Shown one piece after another: positions 12,039 through 21,389 of a stretch of DNA of 64,000 nt. The translations under genes were made by a program, and so were the position numbers. This DNA is from Streptomyces sp. NRRL F-6676. GTDB lineage: Bacteria; Actinomycetota; Actinomycetes; Streptomycetales; Streptomycetaceae. The DNA is taken from NCBI RefSeq assembly GCF_000725625.1, contig NZ_JOHS01000046.1, positions 1 through 64,000 of the forward strand, read 5' to 3'. The first letter of the stretch is position 1. Each line of letters starts with the position of its first letter. The notes beneath the pieces are model-generated. The model did no database searches. It saw only the letters and a program-made list of their open reading frames with translations, and was not told where the DNA came from.

Positions 12039-12488
12039 TCAGTCCTCCGGATCCTCGCTGATCTCGTCGCGGAGCCGGCCGGATCCGCGACGCCGGTCAC
12101 TCTTCGGGCCCTCCAGCACACCGGGCCCGAAGATCTTGTTCCAGTCCACGTCGAAGCCACTGAGCTCGGGTGCCTCGGAGTTCGGTCTGGTGAACGGTTC
12201 GAACGTCGCCATGACCTTGCGTGCCATGCGCGCCCGCGCCTCCTGAACCGCCTCCAGCACACTCGCCGCCAGCTGACCCGCGGGCATCGTACGGTACTTG
12301 TCGTTCAGAAAGGTCACCGATGTCAGATCGCCCTGTGCGGTGACGGTCACCTCGACCACGCGGTCGGCTGAGCGCACCGTGGCCTCCGCATGGGCGAGCT
12401 GGCCCTCGGCCCGGGCCACCGCGGCCTCGGTCGCCTCCAGTTCGGCCATGGCCTTGGCCAGCCGCTGTTCGATCGACTCACTGTCCAC
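12039..12488 (-). CDS. YbaB/EbfC-family (EspL-like) protein
   Basis: 149 residues from GTG 12488, chosen because an AGGGGG ribosome site lies about ten bases upstream; the frame is open further upstream (to 12569) but that part looks non-coding. The N-terminal half is a coiled coil (EQRLAKAMAELEATEAAVAR), followed by a short beta segment (VVEVTVTAQGDLTSVTFLNDKYR) and a helix with small residues, the layout of YbaB/EbfC nucleoid-associated proteins. Such proteins recur in ESX loci (EspL in mycobacteria), where they act as cytosolic helpers rather than substrates. The C-terminal ~50 residues are charged and probably disordered. It sits between the AAWKG gene and the small WXG-like gene in the same transcription direction. 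Confidence 0.75.
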   Translation of the reverse strand: MDSESIEQRLAKAMAELEATEAAVARAEGQLAHAEATVRSADRVVEVTVTAQGDLTSVTFLNDKYRTMPAGQLAASVLEAVQEARARMARKVMATFEPFTRPNSEAPELSGFDVDWNKIFGPGVLEGPKSDRRRGSGRLRDEISEDPED

Positions 12489-12586
12489 CGCGCACCATCC
12501 CCCTGTCGCCTTCTCTCTGCATCCTCGACTGCCCCGCGCGGTGACGGACGACCGTGTGCCGTCCGTCACCGCACGGAAGGGGCCCG

Positions 12587-15500
12587 TCAGCGGCCGAGGA
12601 CCGCGGGCGCACCGCCCTCGTCCGTGCCCCAGACGTCCTCGTCCTCGGTGAGCCAGGCATCCCGGGCCCGGTCGCCGCTCTCCGTGGAGCGGCCGTTCTG
12701 GCCGGCGGCCCCGGGGCCGCCCACCGGGAACGGGGCGCTGGAGGTGGTGGGCCGGGTGTACACGACGTCCTCGTCCTCGTCGACGCCCGCCGCCCTGCCT
12801 CCCCGGCCGTGCCGGGTGCCGGCGCCGGTGGGGTCGGTGAGTACGGCCCGGGTGCGTTCGCTGTTGCCGCCCTGGCCACCGCCGCCGCCCATGCCGCCCA
12901 TGCCCGGCATGCCGCCGCCCATCCCCATCGGGTTCATGGGCGTGCCGTTGCCCGCGGTGGTCTGCGCGTCCTGCGTGGTGCCGAAGCCGGCGTTGAGGGC
13001 CACGCCCTCGGAGACGTTGCCGGAACGCAGCGAGCCGCCGCCGTACGGGGTGCTGTCGTAGTCGTCGTAGTCGAGGTCGGAGCCGGAGTTCAGGCCGCCC
13101 GAGGAGTTGAGTGAACCACCGCTCGTCCCACCGCCGTTGAGCGAGGTGGGGCCGCCGTCCAGTGAGAGCGAGTCGCCGTTGCCGCCCAGGCCGCTGGTGT
13201 CCAGGGAGGAGTTGTTGTTCAGGCCGTCGGTGTTGAACGAGGAGTTGTTGTTCAGGCCGTCGGTGTTGAACGAGGACGTCGACAGACCGTCGCCGTTGAT
13301 GTCGGTGGTGGTCGAGTGCCCGCTCGGATCGGTGGTGGTGAGTTCCCCGGTGTCGGGGTTGAGCTGCTGGCTGGAGCCGTCGGGGAACTTGGTGGTGAGG
13401 GTGCCGTCGTTGTTGAGGGTGGTGGTGGAGCCGTCCGGGTTGGTGAAGCTCTCGCCCGGGTTGAGGTGGCTGGTGGTGGTGTGCCCGGTGGAGTCGGTGA
13501 CGGTGACATCACCGGTGTCCGGGTTGATGTCCTGCTTCGACCCGTCCGCGAAGTCGGTGTGGAGCGTGCCGTCGGAGTTCAGGTGCGCGCTGTTCCCGTC
13601 CGGCGTGGTGAACGACCCGGAGTCCGGCACGAGATGGGTGGTGGTCGAGTGGCCGGACGGATCGGTGGTGGTGAGTTCCCCGGTGTCGGGGTTGAGCTGT
13701 TGGCTGGAGCCGTCGGGGAACTTGGTGGTGAGGGTGCCGTCGTTGTTGAGGGTGGTGGTGGAGCCGTCCGGGTTGGTGGTGGCTGGTGGTGGTGTGGCCG
13801 CTGGGGTCGGTGACGGTGAGGTCGCCGGTGTCCGGGTTGAACGTCGAGTGCGACCCGTCCGTGAAGTCGGTGCTGAGGCTGCCGTCCCCGTTGAGCTGCG
13901 CGGTGGAGCCGTCCGGTGTGGTGAACGAACTCGCGTCCGGAGTGAGGTTCGTGGTCGTCGTGTGGCCGGACGGGTCGGTGGTGATGAGCTGCCCGGTGTC
14001 GGGGTTGAGCTGTTGGCTGGAGCCGTCGGGGAACTTGGTGGTGAGGGTGCCGTCGTTGTTGAGGGTGGTGGTGGAGCCGTCCGGGTTGGTCGACCCGTCC
14101 GCGAAGTCGGAGCTGAGGGAGCCGTCCCCATTGAGCTGCGCGCTGCCACCGTCGGGCAGGGTGAAGGAGCCGTCGGTCGGATCCAGGGTGCCCTGGGACG
14201 CGATGCTTCCGTCGGGGTTGAGCGTGGTGACCTGACCGGTGGTCGGGTCCAGGGTCTGCTGGGAGCCGTCCGGGAAGGTGGTGGTGAGGGTGCCGTCGTC
14301 GTTGAGCTTGGTGGTGGAGCCGTCCGGGTTGGTGAAGCTGTCGCCCGGGTTGAGGTGGCTGGTGGTGGTGTTCCCGTTGGGGTCGGTGACGGTGAGGTCA
14401 CCGGTGTCCGGGTTGAACGACGACGAGGAGCCGTCCGGGAAGTCGGACTTCAGGGTGCCGTCGTCATTGAGCTGAGTGGTCGACCCGGTGGGCGAGTTCA
14501 GCTTCTTGTTGCCGGTCTTGTCGTTGTCGTCACCCAGGAGCGAATTGGGGTTGACCGACTTGAACGCCAACCCGTTCAACGGATTGTTCGGATCGGTGAC
14601 GCCGTTCGGATCGTTCAACGGATTGTTGGGATCGTTGATGTCGAACGCGCCGTTCAGCCCGTTGTTGAGGTCGTCGCTGAACGTCTTGAGGTTGTTGCCG
14701 AGGCCGTTGCCGAGGCCGTTGAGGCCGTCGTTGAGACCGTCGCCGAGGTCGTTGAGGTTGGTGTTCAGGTCCTTGTTGAGGTCGTTGAAATTGTTCCCGA
14801 GGTCGTTGAAGTTGTTGCCGAGGTCGTTGAGATTCTCGTTGAGATCCTTGTTGAGGTCGTTGAAGTTGTTGCCGAGGTCGTTGAAGTTGTCGTTCAGGTC
14901 CTTGTTGAGATCAGTGAAGTTGTCCCCCAGCTTATTGACGTTGTTGCCGAGGTCGTCCAGATACTTGTTGAGCTTGTCGTTGTTCTCCTTGTTCTCGTCC
15001 TCGGCGATCTGGTTCTGTTCCTTCGTGTAGACCTCCTGGAGCGTCTCCGTGTTCTTGTTCTTGATCTCCGTCTTGATGGTGTCCAGCGCATTCGCCCAGG
15101 CATTCTTCAAATGGCTGAGTGCTGTCATGGACGCCGCCACCACCGTCTTGTCCGCGTGATCCGCCCAGGCGTCCACGGCCGCGTCGGAGATCTTCTCCCA
15201 GGTGGTCTTCTGAGTGAGGTCGCCGTACTCGGAGACCTGCTTGAACGCCGCCTCCGTCGAGTACGACGTGGTCGTGGTGGTGCCGCCCCCGTAGTTGCCG
15301 TACGTGGTCGTCTTCGACTGCACGTGATTGATGTTGTTCTCGATGACGAACTTACTGACTTTGTCCAACACCTGGACAAGGTGATAGTGGGGGTCGTGCT
15401 TGCCGTCCTTGGCCCACTCATCCCATCCCTTCTGCACATCGAGGACCGCCTGCCGCGCGGCGAACATCGCGCCGAGCAGCGCGTCGCTCACGTTCGTCTT

Positions 15501-16298
15501 CGGGTGGTAGTCGTTGAAGACGTGACCGGCCGAGTAATCACGCCCGCCCAGCTGGCTGATGTACCCGTCGTAATTCGTCTGAAGTTCCTTCAGCAGGTGG
15601 TAGAAGAGACTGGCCGCCTTCCCCTTCCACGCGGCCTGGTCCTCACCGAGTGACTTCATCCACGAGGCGATGGTGTCCGCGTGGGAGGTGAAGAAGTTCA
15701 TCACCCGGTCGAAGGACTGCCCGACGGTGACGAACGAGTTCAGGTCGACGGCGTTGGCGTCGGAGACACTGGCCCCGGCGTACTCGAAATCCTCCGTCGT
15801 GAGGTTCGCGATCAGCCTGTCGAGGGCCAGCTTGCTGCCGGAGATGTACTGCGCCATCGGCCCGGAGTCCCACTGGGTGTGCGAGTACGAACCCTCGAAC
15901 TTACCGCCGCCGCTGATCTGCTTGTCGCCCCAGAGCGTGGCACGGCCGTTCTCATCGACGCCGACACCGATCATGATGATCCGCGCCTTCTTGAAGCTCA
16001 CGCTGTTGTGCGCCCCGTCGCCGCCGGCGTCGTAGAAGGCGAGGACGTAGTCGTCACCGCCGTCGTGCCGCTGCTTGTAGAGCGCCGAGTAGTCGGCCTC
16101 GGTCACCGACCGCATGCCCTCCCCGGAGATCTCCATGCGGAACAGTTGCAGCCCCGAGAAGTCGTCGCTGCTGGCACTGCTGAGGCTCTTGAACAGGGAG
16201 GACCTGGACGGGACGGGGTAGCCGGTGAGGTTGATGACCGCTTGGGCGAAGTAGTCGCCCTCGTCGTACGTGGGGGTACCGGTCGTGCTGTCGGCCAT
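12587..16298 (-). CDS. AAWKG-family type VII-associated repeat protein (apparent frameshift near 13780)
   Basis: The start is ATG 16298 with GGAGCTCC upstream. The N-terminal ~340 residues hold a WXG-like helical module with the motif QAAWKGKAAS (near residue 225), the hallmark of the actinomycete AAWKG family found beside ESX genes. About 130 residues of heptad-like NDLGNNF/NDLNKDL repeats follow, then tandem ~40-residue units built on NPDGST, FPDGS and LNPDTGELTTTDPSGH, and a Gly/Ser/Asp/Met-rich tail to the stop at 12587. One repeat unit lacks 20 bases near 13780, shifting the frame; reading on in the first frame gives a His/Arg-rich shadow to 13509. Total about 1,235 residues if intact. 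Likely a secreted or surface ESX substrate; role unknown. Confidence 0.8.
13290..14500 (-). repeat. Tandem NPDGST/FPDGS/NPDTG protein repeats
   Basis: Direct repeats of about 120-150 bases encode TTxLNxDGTLxxxFPDGS-xLNPDTGELTxTDPSGHTTTxH units, each related to the next by near-identical DNA stretches of 40-70 bases. Two joins are irregular: an in-frame one near 14095 (FADGS joined directly to TNPDGS) and a 20-base loss near 13780 that breaks the frame. Such repeats are prone to unequal recombination and to short-read assembly collapse. Confidence 0.85.
14640..14960 (-). repeat. Asn/Asp/Leu heptad-like repeat (coiled-coil-like)
   Basis: Encodes about 100 residues of reiterated NDLGNNF, NDLNKDL and NENLNDL units with Leu/Phe every three or four positions and Asn/Asp elsewhere. 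This suggests a long, highly polar coiled coil or fibre segment between the AAWKG module and the NPDGST repeats. The DNA is visibly lower in GC (AAC/AAG-rich) than its surroundings. Confidence 0.7.
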
Positions 16299-16378
16299 GG
16301 ACGGAGCTCCGCTGCTGAGAGTGGTGGAGGAAGGGCGGTGAGCGGGGTACGCCGGAGGGGCGGGCGGGGGTGCCCGAA

Positions 16379-16828
16379 TCAGGACTCGGTCTTGTCCCCG
16401 GTGCCGGTCATGTCGTCGTCGACGGTCCCGAAGATGTCCAGCAGCTTCTCGCCGTCGATGGAGGTGAGACTGTCGCCCTGGGTCTTGAGCAGCGTGGTGA
16501 TCGTTTCCTCGAGGGCGCTGTCGATGTCCCCGAAGAGCGTCCCCTGGGAGACGAAGATGTTGTCCACGTCGGTGGCCTTCTTCGTGAGCGAGGTCAGCAG
16601 GGCGCCTCCGCCGAGCGCGTCCGAGTTGTCACCGCCGCCCATCATGCCGATCCGCAGGATGGACTTCTTCTTGATCGAGTCGTCGCCGTTGTTGGTGATC
16701 GTGTTCTTCAGTGACTTGACGCCCGCCGCGTCCTCGCGGATGTTCTTGAGGTCCGTCCTGAACCCGCCGACATCCTGGTTCTTGAAGTTCTTCAGCGCGG
16801 TCGAGTCCAGATGTGTCAGGTCTGTCAT
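16379..16828 (-). CDS. Type VII secretion-associated small protein
   Basis: 149 residues from ATG 16828, chosen for its GGAGGCACTC ribosome site; the frame is open upstream to 16978 but that stretch is Arg/Pro-rich and non-coding in character. The protein is mostly helical and charged, with Gly-Met-Met-Gly-Gly-Gly (about residues 61-66) followed by an Asp-Asn-Ser-Asp turn and an acidic C-terminus. No WXG motif is seen. It lies between the second WXG100 gene and the AAWKG gene on the same strand. I recognise no catalytic motif; placement suggests a T7SS accessory or substrate partner. Confidence 0.7.
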   Translation of the reverse strand: MTDLTHLDSTALKNFKNQDVGGFRTDLKNIREDAAGVKSLKNTITNNGDDSIKKKSILRIGMMGGGDNSDALGGGALLTSLTKKATDVDNIFVSQGTLFGDIDSALEETITTLLKTQGDSLTSIDGEKLLDIFGTVDDDMTGTGDKTES

Positions 16829-16950
16829 GAGTGCCTCCGCTGGCGGTGCTCGCCGGCCGACGGGAGCGGCGACGGCGACGGTACGGGGAGATGCCCGCAC
16901 CGCGCCGGAGGCGCGGGGGCCGGTCCGGCGCGGTGCGGAGGGATGCCGGA

Positions 16951-17274
16951 TCAGCGGCCGATGGTGACCTCGGACCACATCTGGCTGAGCGAGTTCTCGC
17001 TGTACTTGTAGCTGGAGGAGATGTCGCTCAGGAGCTGTGCGTGCGAGGTGAGCAGCGTCTCCATGTTCTGCACCGCGCCGTCCCAGGCCGCCTGCTTCTG
17101 GCGGTAGGTGTTGGCGTCGTTGCCGTACCAGGTCTTGGACAGCTCGCTGAGTTCGGCCTCAAGGTTGGACAGCGTCTGCGCGATGGCCTTGGTCTGCATG
17201 ACCATGTCGTCCGCCGCGTTCGACATGTGGTTGTAGCTGACGTAGATGTAACCGTCGCTCAGGTTGTCTGCCAC
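16951..17274 (-). CDS. esxB: WXG100-family ESX protein (EsxB-like)
   Basis: 107 residues from GTG 17274 with AAAGAGG upstream. It shows the WXG100 plan: a helix, a Trp-Tyr-Gly turn (near residue 49, W-x-G), a second helix, and a C-terminal Y-x-x-x-E signal (YKYSE, near residues 89-93) of the type that targets ESX substrates for export. It is 78 bases after the other WXG100 gene, and the two presumably form the secreted heterodimer and share a promoter. The name by analogy with the S. coelicolor pair is an inference. Confidence 0.85.
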   Translation of the reverse strand: MADNLSDGYIYVSYNHMSNAADDMVMQTKAIAQTLSNLEAELSELSKTWYGNDANTYRQKQAAWDGAVQNMETLLTSHAQLLSDISSSYKYSENSLSQMWSEVTIGR

Positions 17275-17352
17275 GGTCTGCCTCTTTCACGAGGTGTTAC
17301 GGGGTTGTGGGTCTTGGTGTGGGGTGCGCCAAGGGGCACGGCCCTGCCTGGC

Positions 17353-17691
17353 TCAGCCCGCCAGCTGGTCGAAGGCGGACTGGGAGGCGTTGTACGCCTG
17401 GTTGATCTGGTCGTTCGAGGAGCCCTGGGTCTTGTTGTGCTCCACCAGGCTCTGGTTCAGCCGGTCGATGACGTCCTCGAGGTTCTTGAGGATGACGTTG
17501 CACTGGCCGTCCCACTGGGCGAGCAGCTGGCCGTACTGGCCACCGTCGCTGCCCTGGTAGCCGCTGCCCAGGGTGGAACGGGTGCCGTCGACGTCCTGGC
17601 GGATCTTCATGATGCCGCTGAACGCGCTCTCGAGGGCCTGGATGCCGTTCCGGGTTGAACTTTCGCTTGACTGCTGGCCGTCTCCCGCCAT
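17353..17691 (-). CDS. esxA: WXG100-family ESX protein (EsxA-like)
   Basis: 112 residues from ATG 17691, chosen for the AAAGGTGGGACG ribosome site; the upstream in-frame ATG at 17730 lacks one. It has the helix-turn-helix outline of WXG100 proteins, with Tyr-Gln-Gly (near residue 47) replacing W-x-G at the turn and two conserved-looking aromatics later. It lacks an obvious C-terminal YxxxD/E signal, which fits a partner that rides with the EsxB-like protein. It is the first gene after a promoter-like sequence at 17735-17764. Confidence 0.85.
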   Translation of the reverse strand: MAGDGQQSSESSTRNGIQALESAFSGIMKIRQDVDGTRSTLGSGYQGSDGGQYGQLLAQWDGQCNVILKNLEDVIDRLNQSLVEHNKTQGSSNDQINQAYNASQSAFDQLAG

Positions 17692-17734
17692 CGTCCCACC
17701 TTTCGTAAGTCGGGTTAGTGTTCGGGGCACTGCG

Positions 17735-17764
17735 AGCCTAGGGTGAGCAAAGTTACGCTGACAA
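17735..17764 (-). promoter_or_regulatory. Promoter-like sequence upstream of esxA
   Basis: On the minus strand TTGTCA (17759-17764) and TAGGCT (17735-17740) are separated by 18 bases, close to the Streptomyces housekeeping pattern TTGACA-N18-TAGRRT. Transcription would begin about 35-40 bases before the esxA start codon. This would let the Esx pair and downstream genes be expressed apart from eccB/eccD. Confidence 0.5.
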
Positions 17765-17925
17765 CCAACTGAGGAAAATCTGGGGTTGCCGTCGAGGTGC
17801 CGTCAAGTTCTGTTGCGCGGCGGTTACTTGGCCGCAACCTTCCCATCCGCGGCGGGTCTCCGGGCGCGCTCGTGCCGGTTGCTGCAAAGCGGTCGGAGAG
17901 CGGGCACGGGCACCTCCGGAAGCGG

Positions 17926-19590
17926 TCACGAACTGCTGCCCGCGGTGCCCGAGTTGCCCGCGGAAGGCCCGGTGCCGGCGCCCTTGCCGGTGCCCGCCTC
18001 CGTGCCCTTGCCCGCTTCGGCGCCCTTGCCCGCCCCGGTGCCCTCCGCCGGGGCCTTCGCCCTGGCGTCCCCGGCAGCGACGGGTGACGTACCCGCCTTC
18101 CCGGAGCCGGCGCCGGGACCGCCCGTGCCGCACTGCGCCGCCGCTCCGCCCGCCGCGGGCCCTGCTGCCGCCGCCGGGGAGACCGCCTCCTCCGCCGCCG
18201 CCTTCGTGTCCAGCTCGGGCCCGGTCGGCAGCATCGACAGCAGCGTGGACGGCACCCGCACGGCCGACGCCTCGTTGTAACCCAGTGCCGTGAGTGCCTG
18301 GGAGTCCGGGATGCGGTACTTCACCCCGTCGTCGCTCACCAGGAACGTGGTGTCGCCCACCGACGCGCCGGCCGCCCCCAGCACCCGTACCAGCGTGCCG
18401 TGGCCCGGACGCATCACCACCCCGTTCACCGGCACGCACGCCGCCGTCAGCGCCGTGGTGTCCGGTTGCGCCACCGGGGACAGCTCCGACTCCGCGAGGC
18501 GCACCGACCGCACCCGCACCCGGCCGTCGACCGAGTCGACCTGCGCGCACGCCGCCACCCCGGAGTCCAGCTCCGCCGCGCGCGGCGGACTGTCCGGCAG
18601 CCCGGGCACCGAGGGGTCCTTCGCCGACGTGCCCGGCGCCTGATGGGCCCGCAGATCGGAGACGCCGATCGTGGTGACCGCCGGCGGCTGCCCGTCGTAG
18701 GCCCTCTTGCGGGTGGCCGGGTCACCGATCAGCAGTGCCGACTGCGTGGCCGTCACCGGGTGCAGCCCGTCCTTCTGCAACACGTACTCCTGCTTGCCGG
18801 AGCCCGCCACCACCCGGAACACCTGGCCCACCCGGGTGGGCCGCCCGTCCAGCTCCGGGCCCTGCGAGCCCTGCCCCGCGACCGCCGGGGTGGCCAGCTT
18901 CGGGCCGCTCACCAGGGCGTCCAGGAACGCCGCCGACACCGGCCGGGGCTTCACCGCCCCGTAGCCGAGGGACTCCGCCGCGCCCGAGGCGTCGTCCAGC
19001 ATCAGCCGGCTGCCCTGCCACACCAGATACGTCCGCCTGTCCGGTCCCCGCACCACCAGCGCCGAATCCTCACTCACCGGCTTCGTCTCCACCGGTGCCC
19101 CCGCCACCAGCGCCGTCGTCGTGCCCGAGCCCGCCGAGCACACCTCCCACGCCGAGTCCTCCAGGTCGCCGGTGCCCGGCACGGTGTCCGGGGCGCCGGT
19201 GATGCCCACCGGCCTGCCCACCGGGGTGCCCTCCAGCGACGCCGAACCGACCGACGTCGTCGACAGGTCGGAGCCGCCGATCAGCATCGCCGACGCGTAG
19301 TTGCGCACCGGCCGCAGCCGGCCCCCGGCGTACAGGTAGCGGGCGCCGGTGTCCTTGTTGACGATGAGGGTGTCGCCGCTGCGCCAGGTGTCGTTGCCGC
19401 CCGGCCTGAGCAGCCCGAACACCACCGCGCCGCCGCACACCAGCGCGCCGACCACCACCCCGATCAGTGCCCCGCGGGTGGTGCGCCCCAGCGGACTCTC
19501 CGGGGCGTCCGGGTCGGCCAGCAGCATGCCCGCGGTCAGCCGCCCCATCATGAACGTGTGCGCCTGCACCTGGTCGCGCTTGGACCGCAC
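17926..19590 (-). CDS. eccB: Type VII secretion protein EccB
   Basis: 554 residues from GTG 19590 with a near-perfect AGGAGG site. The N-terminus MRSKRDQVQAHTFMMGRLTAG is characteristic of EccB, followed by one transmembrane helix (about residues 39-62) and a large extracytoplasmic region with the repeated beta-rich segments of EccB (e.g. GDTLIVNKDTGARYLYAGG near residue 72). The C-terminal ~110 residues are Ala/Gly/Lys/Glu low complexity. EccB is a core part of the ESX membrane complex. The gene follows eccD by 60 bases on the same strand. Confidence 0.92.
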   Translation of the reverse strand: MRSKRDQVQAHTFMMGRLTAGMLLADPDAPESPLGRTTRGALIGVVVGALVCGGAVVFGLLRPGGNDTWRSGDTLIVNKDTGARYLYAGGRLRPVRNYASAMLIGGSDLSTTSVGSASLEGTPVGRPVGITGAPDTVPGTGDLEDSAWEVCSAGSGTTTALVAGAPVETKPVSEDSALVVRGPDRRTYLVWQGSRLMLDDASGAAESLGYGAVKPRPVSAAFLDALVSGPKLATPAVAGQGSQGPELDGRPTRVGQVFRVVAGSGKQEYVLQKDGLHPVTATQSALLIGDPATRKRAYDGQPPAVTTIGVSDLRAHQAPGTSAKDPSVPGLPDSPPRAAELDSGVAACAQVDSVDGRVRVRSVRLAESELSPVAQPDTTALTAACVPVNGVVMRPGHGTLVRVLGAAGASVGDTTFLVSDDGVKYRIPDSQALTALGYNEASAVRVPSTLLSMLPTGPELDTKAAAEEAVSPAAAAGPAAGGAAAQCGTGGPGAGSGKAGTSPVAAGDARAKAPAEGTGAGKGAEAGKGTEAGTGKGAGTGPSAGNSGTAGSSS

Positions 19591-19650
19591 GTTGCCTCCT
19601 GGCTCGTTCTGGTACGTACTCGCTTACGGGGACCGGACCGGCCGCCCGGG

Positions 19651-21054
19651 TCAGCCCGTCATGCCGCGCAGATGACCGAACACGCCGAGCAGCCACAGCG
19701 TCAGCGGCAGCAGCGCGATCGCCAGCAGCGAGTGCAGCAGCTCCGCCGCCCGCCCCCAGTACGGCACCAGCCGCCGCCCCGGCACCGTCCACAGCGCCAC
19801 CAGCAGCGCCGCCGCCACCGCCAGCAGCCCCGCCACCAGCAGCGCCCGCCGCGACCCGGACAGCTCCAGACCCCAGCCGAACGTGAGCAGCAGCAGACCC
19901 CACGCACCCGGCAGCACCAGCACCAGCCGCTGCGCGGTGTTCACCAGGCCCCGGCCGTGCAGGAGCAGCAGCAGCGACAGCACCAGCGCGCACAGCAGCG
20001 CCGGCAGATTCGGTTTGTGGGCCAGCCCCACCAGGCAGCTCGACGCCAGCACACCCGTCGCCCCGTACAGCGCCGTCATCCACTCACTGGCCAGCTCGGT
20101 ACGGACCGCCACGTCGTCGCCCCGGTAGGGCTCGATGCCCTCCTGCAACTGGCTCGCGTTGGTCGGCAGCGCCGGCATCCGCATCCCCGCGAACCGGAAC
20201 GACAGCGCCGGCACCAGACCGCCCACCAGCACCGTCAGCGCCGCCACCACACCGGCCGCCGCCGCCGGACGCACGTCGAACACCGTCATCAGCGTGCCGC
20301 CCACCGCCGCCGCCAGCGCCACCAGGGCCGACGCCAGGAACAGCGGCGTACGCACCGCCGCGGCCGCGAGGGCCAGCACCGCGCCGCCCGCCCAGGCCGC
20401 CGCCGCCCCCAACAGCCGGGCGCCCAGCACCTGGTGGGCCTGCGGCCCGCTGAGCTCACCGCCCGGCACCAGCCAGCCCGCCATCGCCAGCGCCGGGGAG
20501 GCCAGCAGGCCCAGCACCGCGCCGGTCGCCGGATCGTCCACCGCCCGGCTCGCCGAGGCCGAACCCGCGAGGAGCAGCAGCCCCGTGGCACACGCCGCCC
20601 CCACGCGCAGCGGCACCGAGACACCCCCCGGCCAGGCCAGCAGGACCAGCCCGGACAGCACCGCCAGCGCCACCAGTCCGCGCAGCAGCCGCCGCGCCGC
20701 CTCCTCGCTCCAGCCGTGCAGCCGGTCCCGGGTGACCGCCGCGATCCCGTCCACCAGATCGTCGAGCCGCACCTCCGGCAACGCCTCGGTACGCGGCCGC
20801 AGATGGAGCGCCTCACCGTCGGTCAGGTCGAGCGAGGCCAGCGTCGCCTCCTCGTCCAGCGGCCGGCCGCCGAGGCGCTGAAGTATCCAGCCGTCGTGCT
20901 CGAGGCCGTTCTCCTCGACGTCCTCGCCCGCGTAGCGCAGCACCGTGGGCAGCAGATCGGCGACCGGCACGTCGGACGGCACGGCGAGGTCGATGGTGCG
21001 GGCGGGGGCGCGCACGGTCACATGGCACAGTCCGGCCACGGAGGTGTCGGTCAT
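19651..21054 (-). CDS. eccD: Type VII secretion integral membrane protein EccD
   Basis: 467 residues from ATG 21054 (MTDTSVAGLCHVTV); the frame is open to 21216 but the upstream part reads through the intergenic region. The N-terminal ~90 residues form a ubiquitin-like YukD fold (ILQRLGGRPLDEEATLASLDLTDG region), followed by about eleven hydrophobic helices, the layout of the EccD channel subunit. It starts the minus-strand ESX block and is divergent from eccC across a 335-base spacer. Confidence 0.92.
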   Translation of the reverse strand: MTDTSVAGLCHVTVRAPARTIDLAVPSDVPVADLLPTVLRYAGEDVEENGLEHDGWILQRLGGRPLDEEATLASLDLTDGEALHLRPRTEALPEVRLDDLVDGIAAVTRDRLHGWSEEAARRLLRGLVALAVLSGLVLLAWPGGVSVPLRVGAACATGLLLLAGSASASRAVDDPATGAVLGLLASPALAMAGWLVPGGELSGPQAHQVLGARLLGAAAAWAGGAVLALAAAAVRTPLFLASALVALAAAVGGTLMTVFDVRPAAAAGVVAALTVLVGGLVPALSFRFAGMRMPALPTNASQLQEGIEPYRGDDVAVRTELASEWMTALYGATGVLASSCLVGLAHKPNLPALLCALVLSLLLLLHGRGLVNTAQRLVLVLPGAWGLLLLTFGWGLELSGSRRALLVAGLLAVAAALLVALWTVPGRRLVPYWGRAAELLHSLLAIALLPLTLWLLGVFGHLRGMTG

Positions 21055-21389
21055 ACCGGGACTCACATCTCTCAACGTCGGATACGGGAAGGCAGCAGGA
21101 CTAGGAACGGGAAGACCGGGGGAGGGATGACATGGACGTACGGAGTTGACGGGGTGCAGACTACTGACACTTCCGATCACCGTCGTCAACGGGGATGGGG
21201 GCACAATGGTGTTCACGTCGTGTTACCCCTGAGGGCACGTACTGGTGCACCGCCGTATCGTACGGTCCGGCCGACCGGCCTTCCCCGCGCGCCGCCCGGC
21301 GTGCGCTGCCGAGGTGCCGTTCCCGGGCGCGCCCGGCTGCCTTCCCGTGCCGCCGTCGCGTGCGAACGAACCGTTAAGGAGCTCCAGCG
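21055..21389. promoter_or_regulatory. Divergent intergenic region between eccD and eccC
   Basis: This 335-base spacer holds no convincing gene. On the minus strand a weak promoter candidate reads TTGACG (21184-21189), 18 bases, then AGTAGT (21160-21165), about 105 bases before eccD. On the plus strand the only clear signal is the ribosome site AAGGAG at 21376-21381, eight bases before the TTG start of eccC. Control of both ESX arms probably lies here. Confidence 0.4.

Noticed and set aside
21146..21170. TTGACG as a plus-strand -35 for eccC
   Set aside because: No acceptable -10 hexamer at 16-19 bases.
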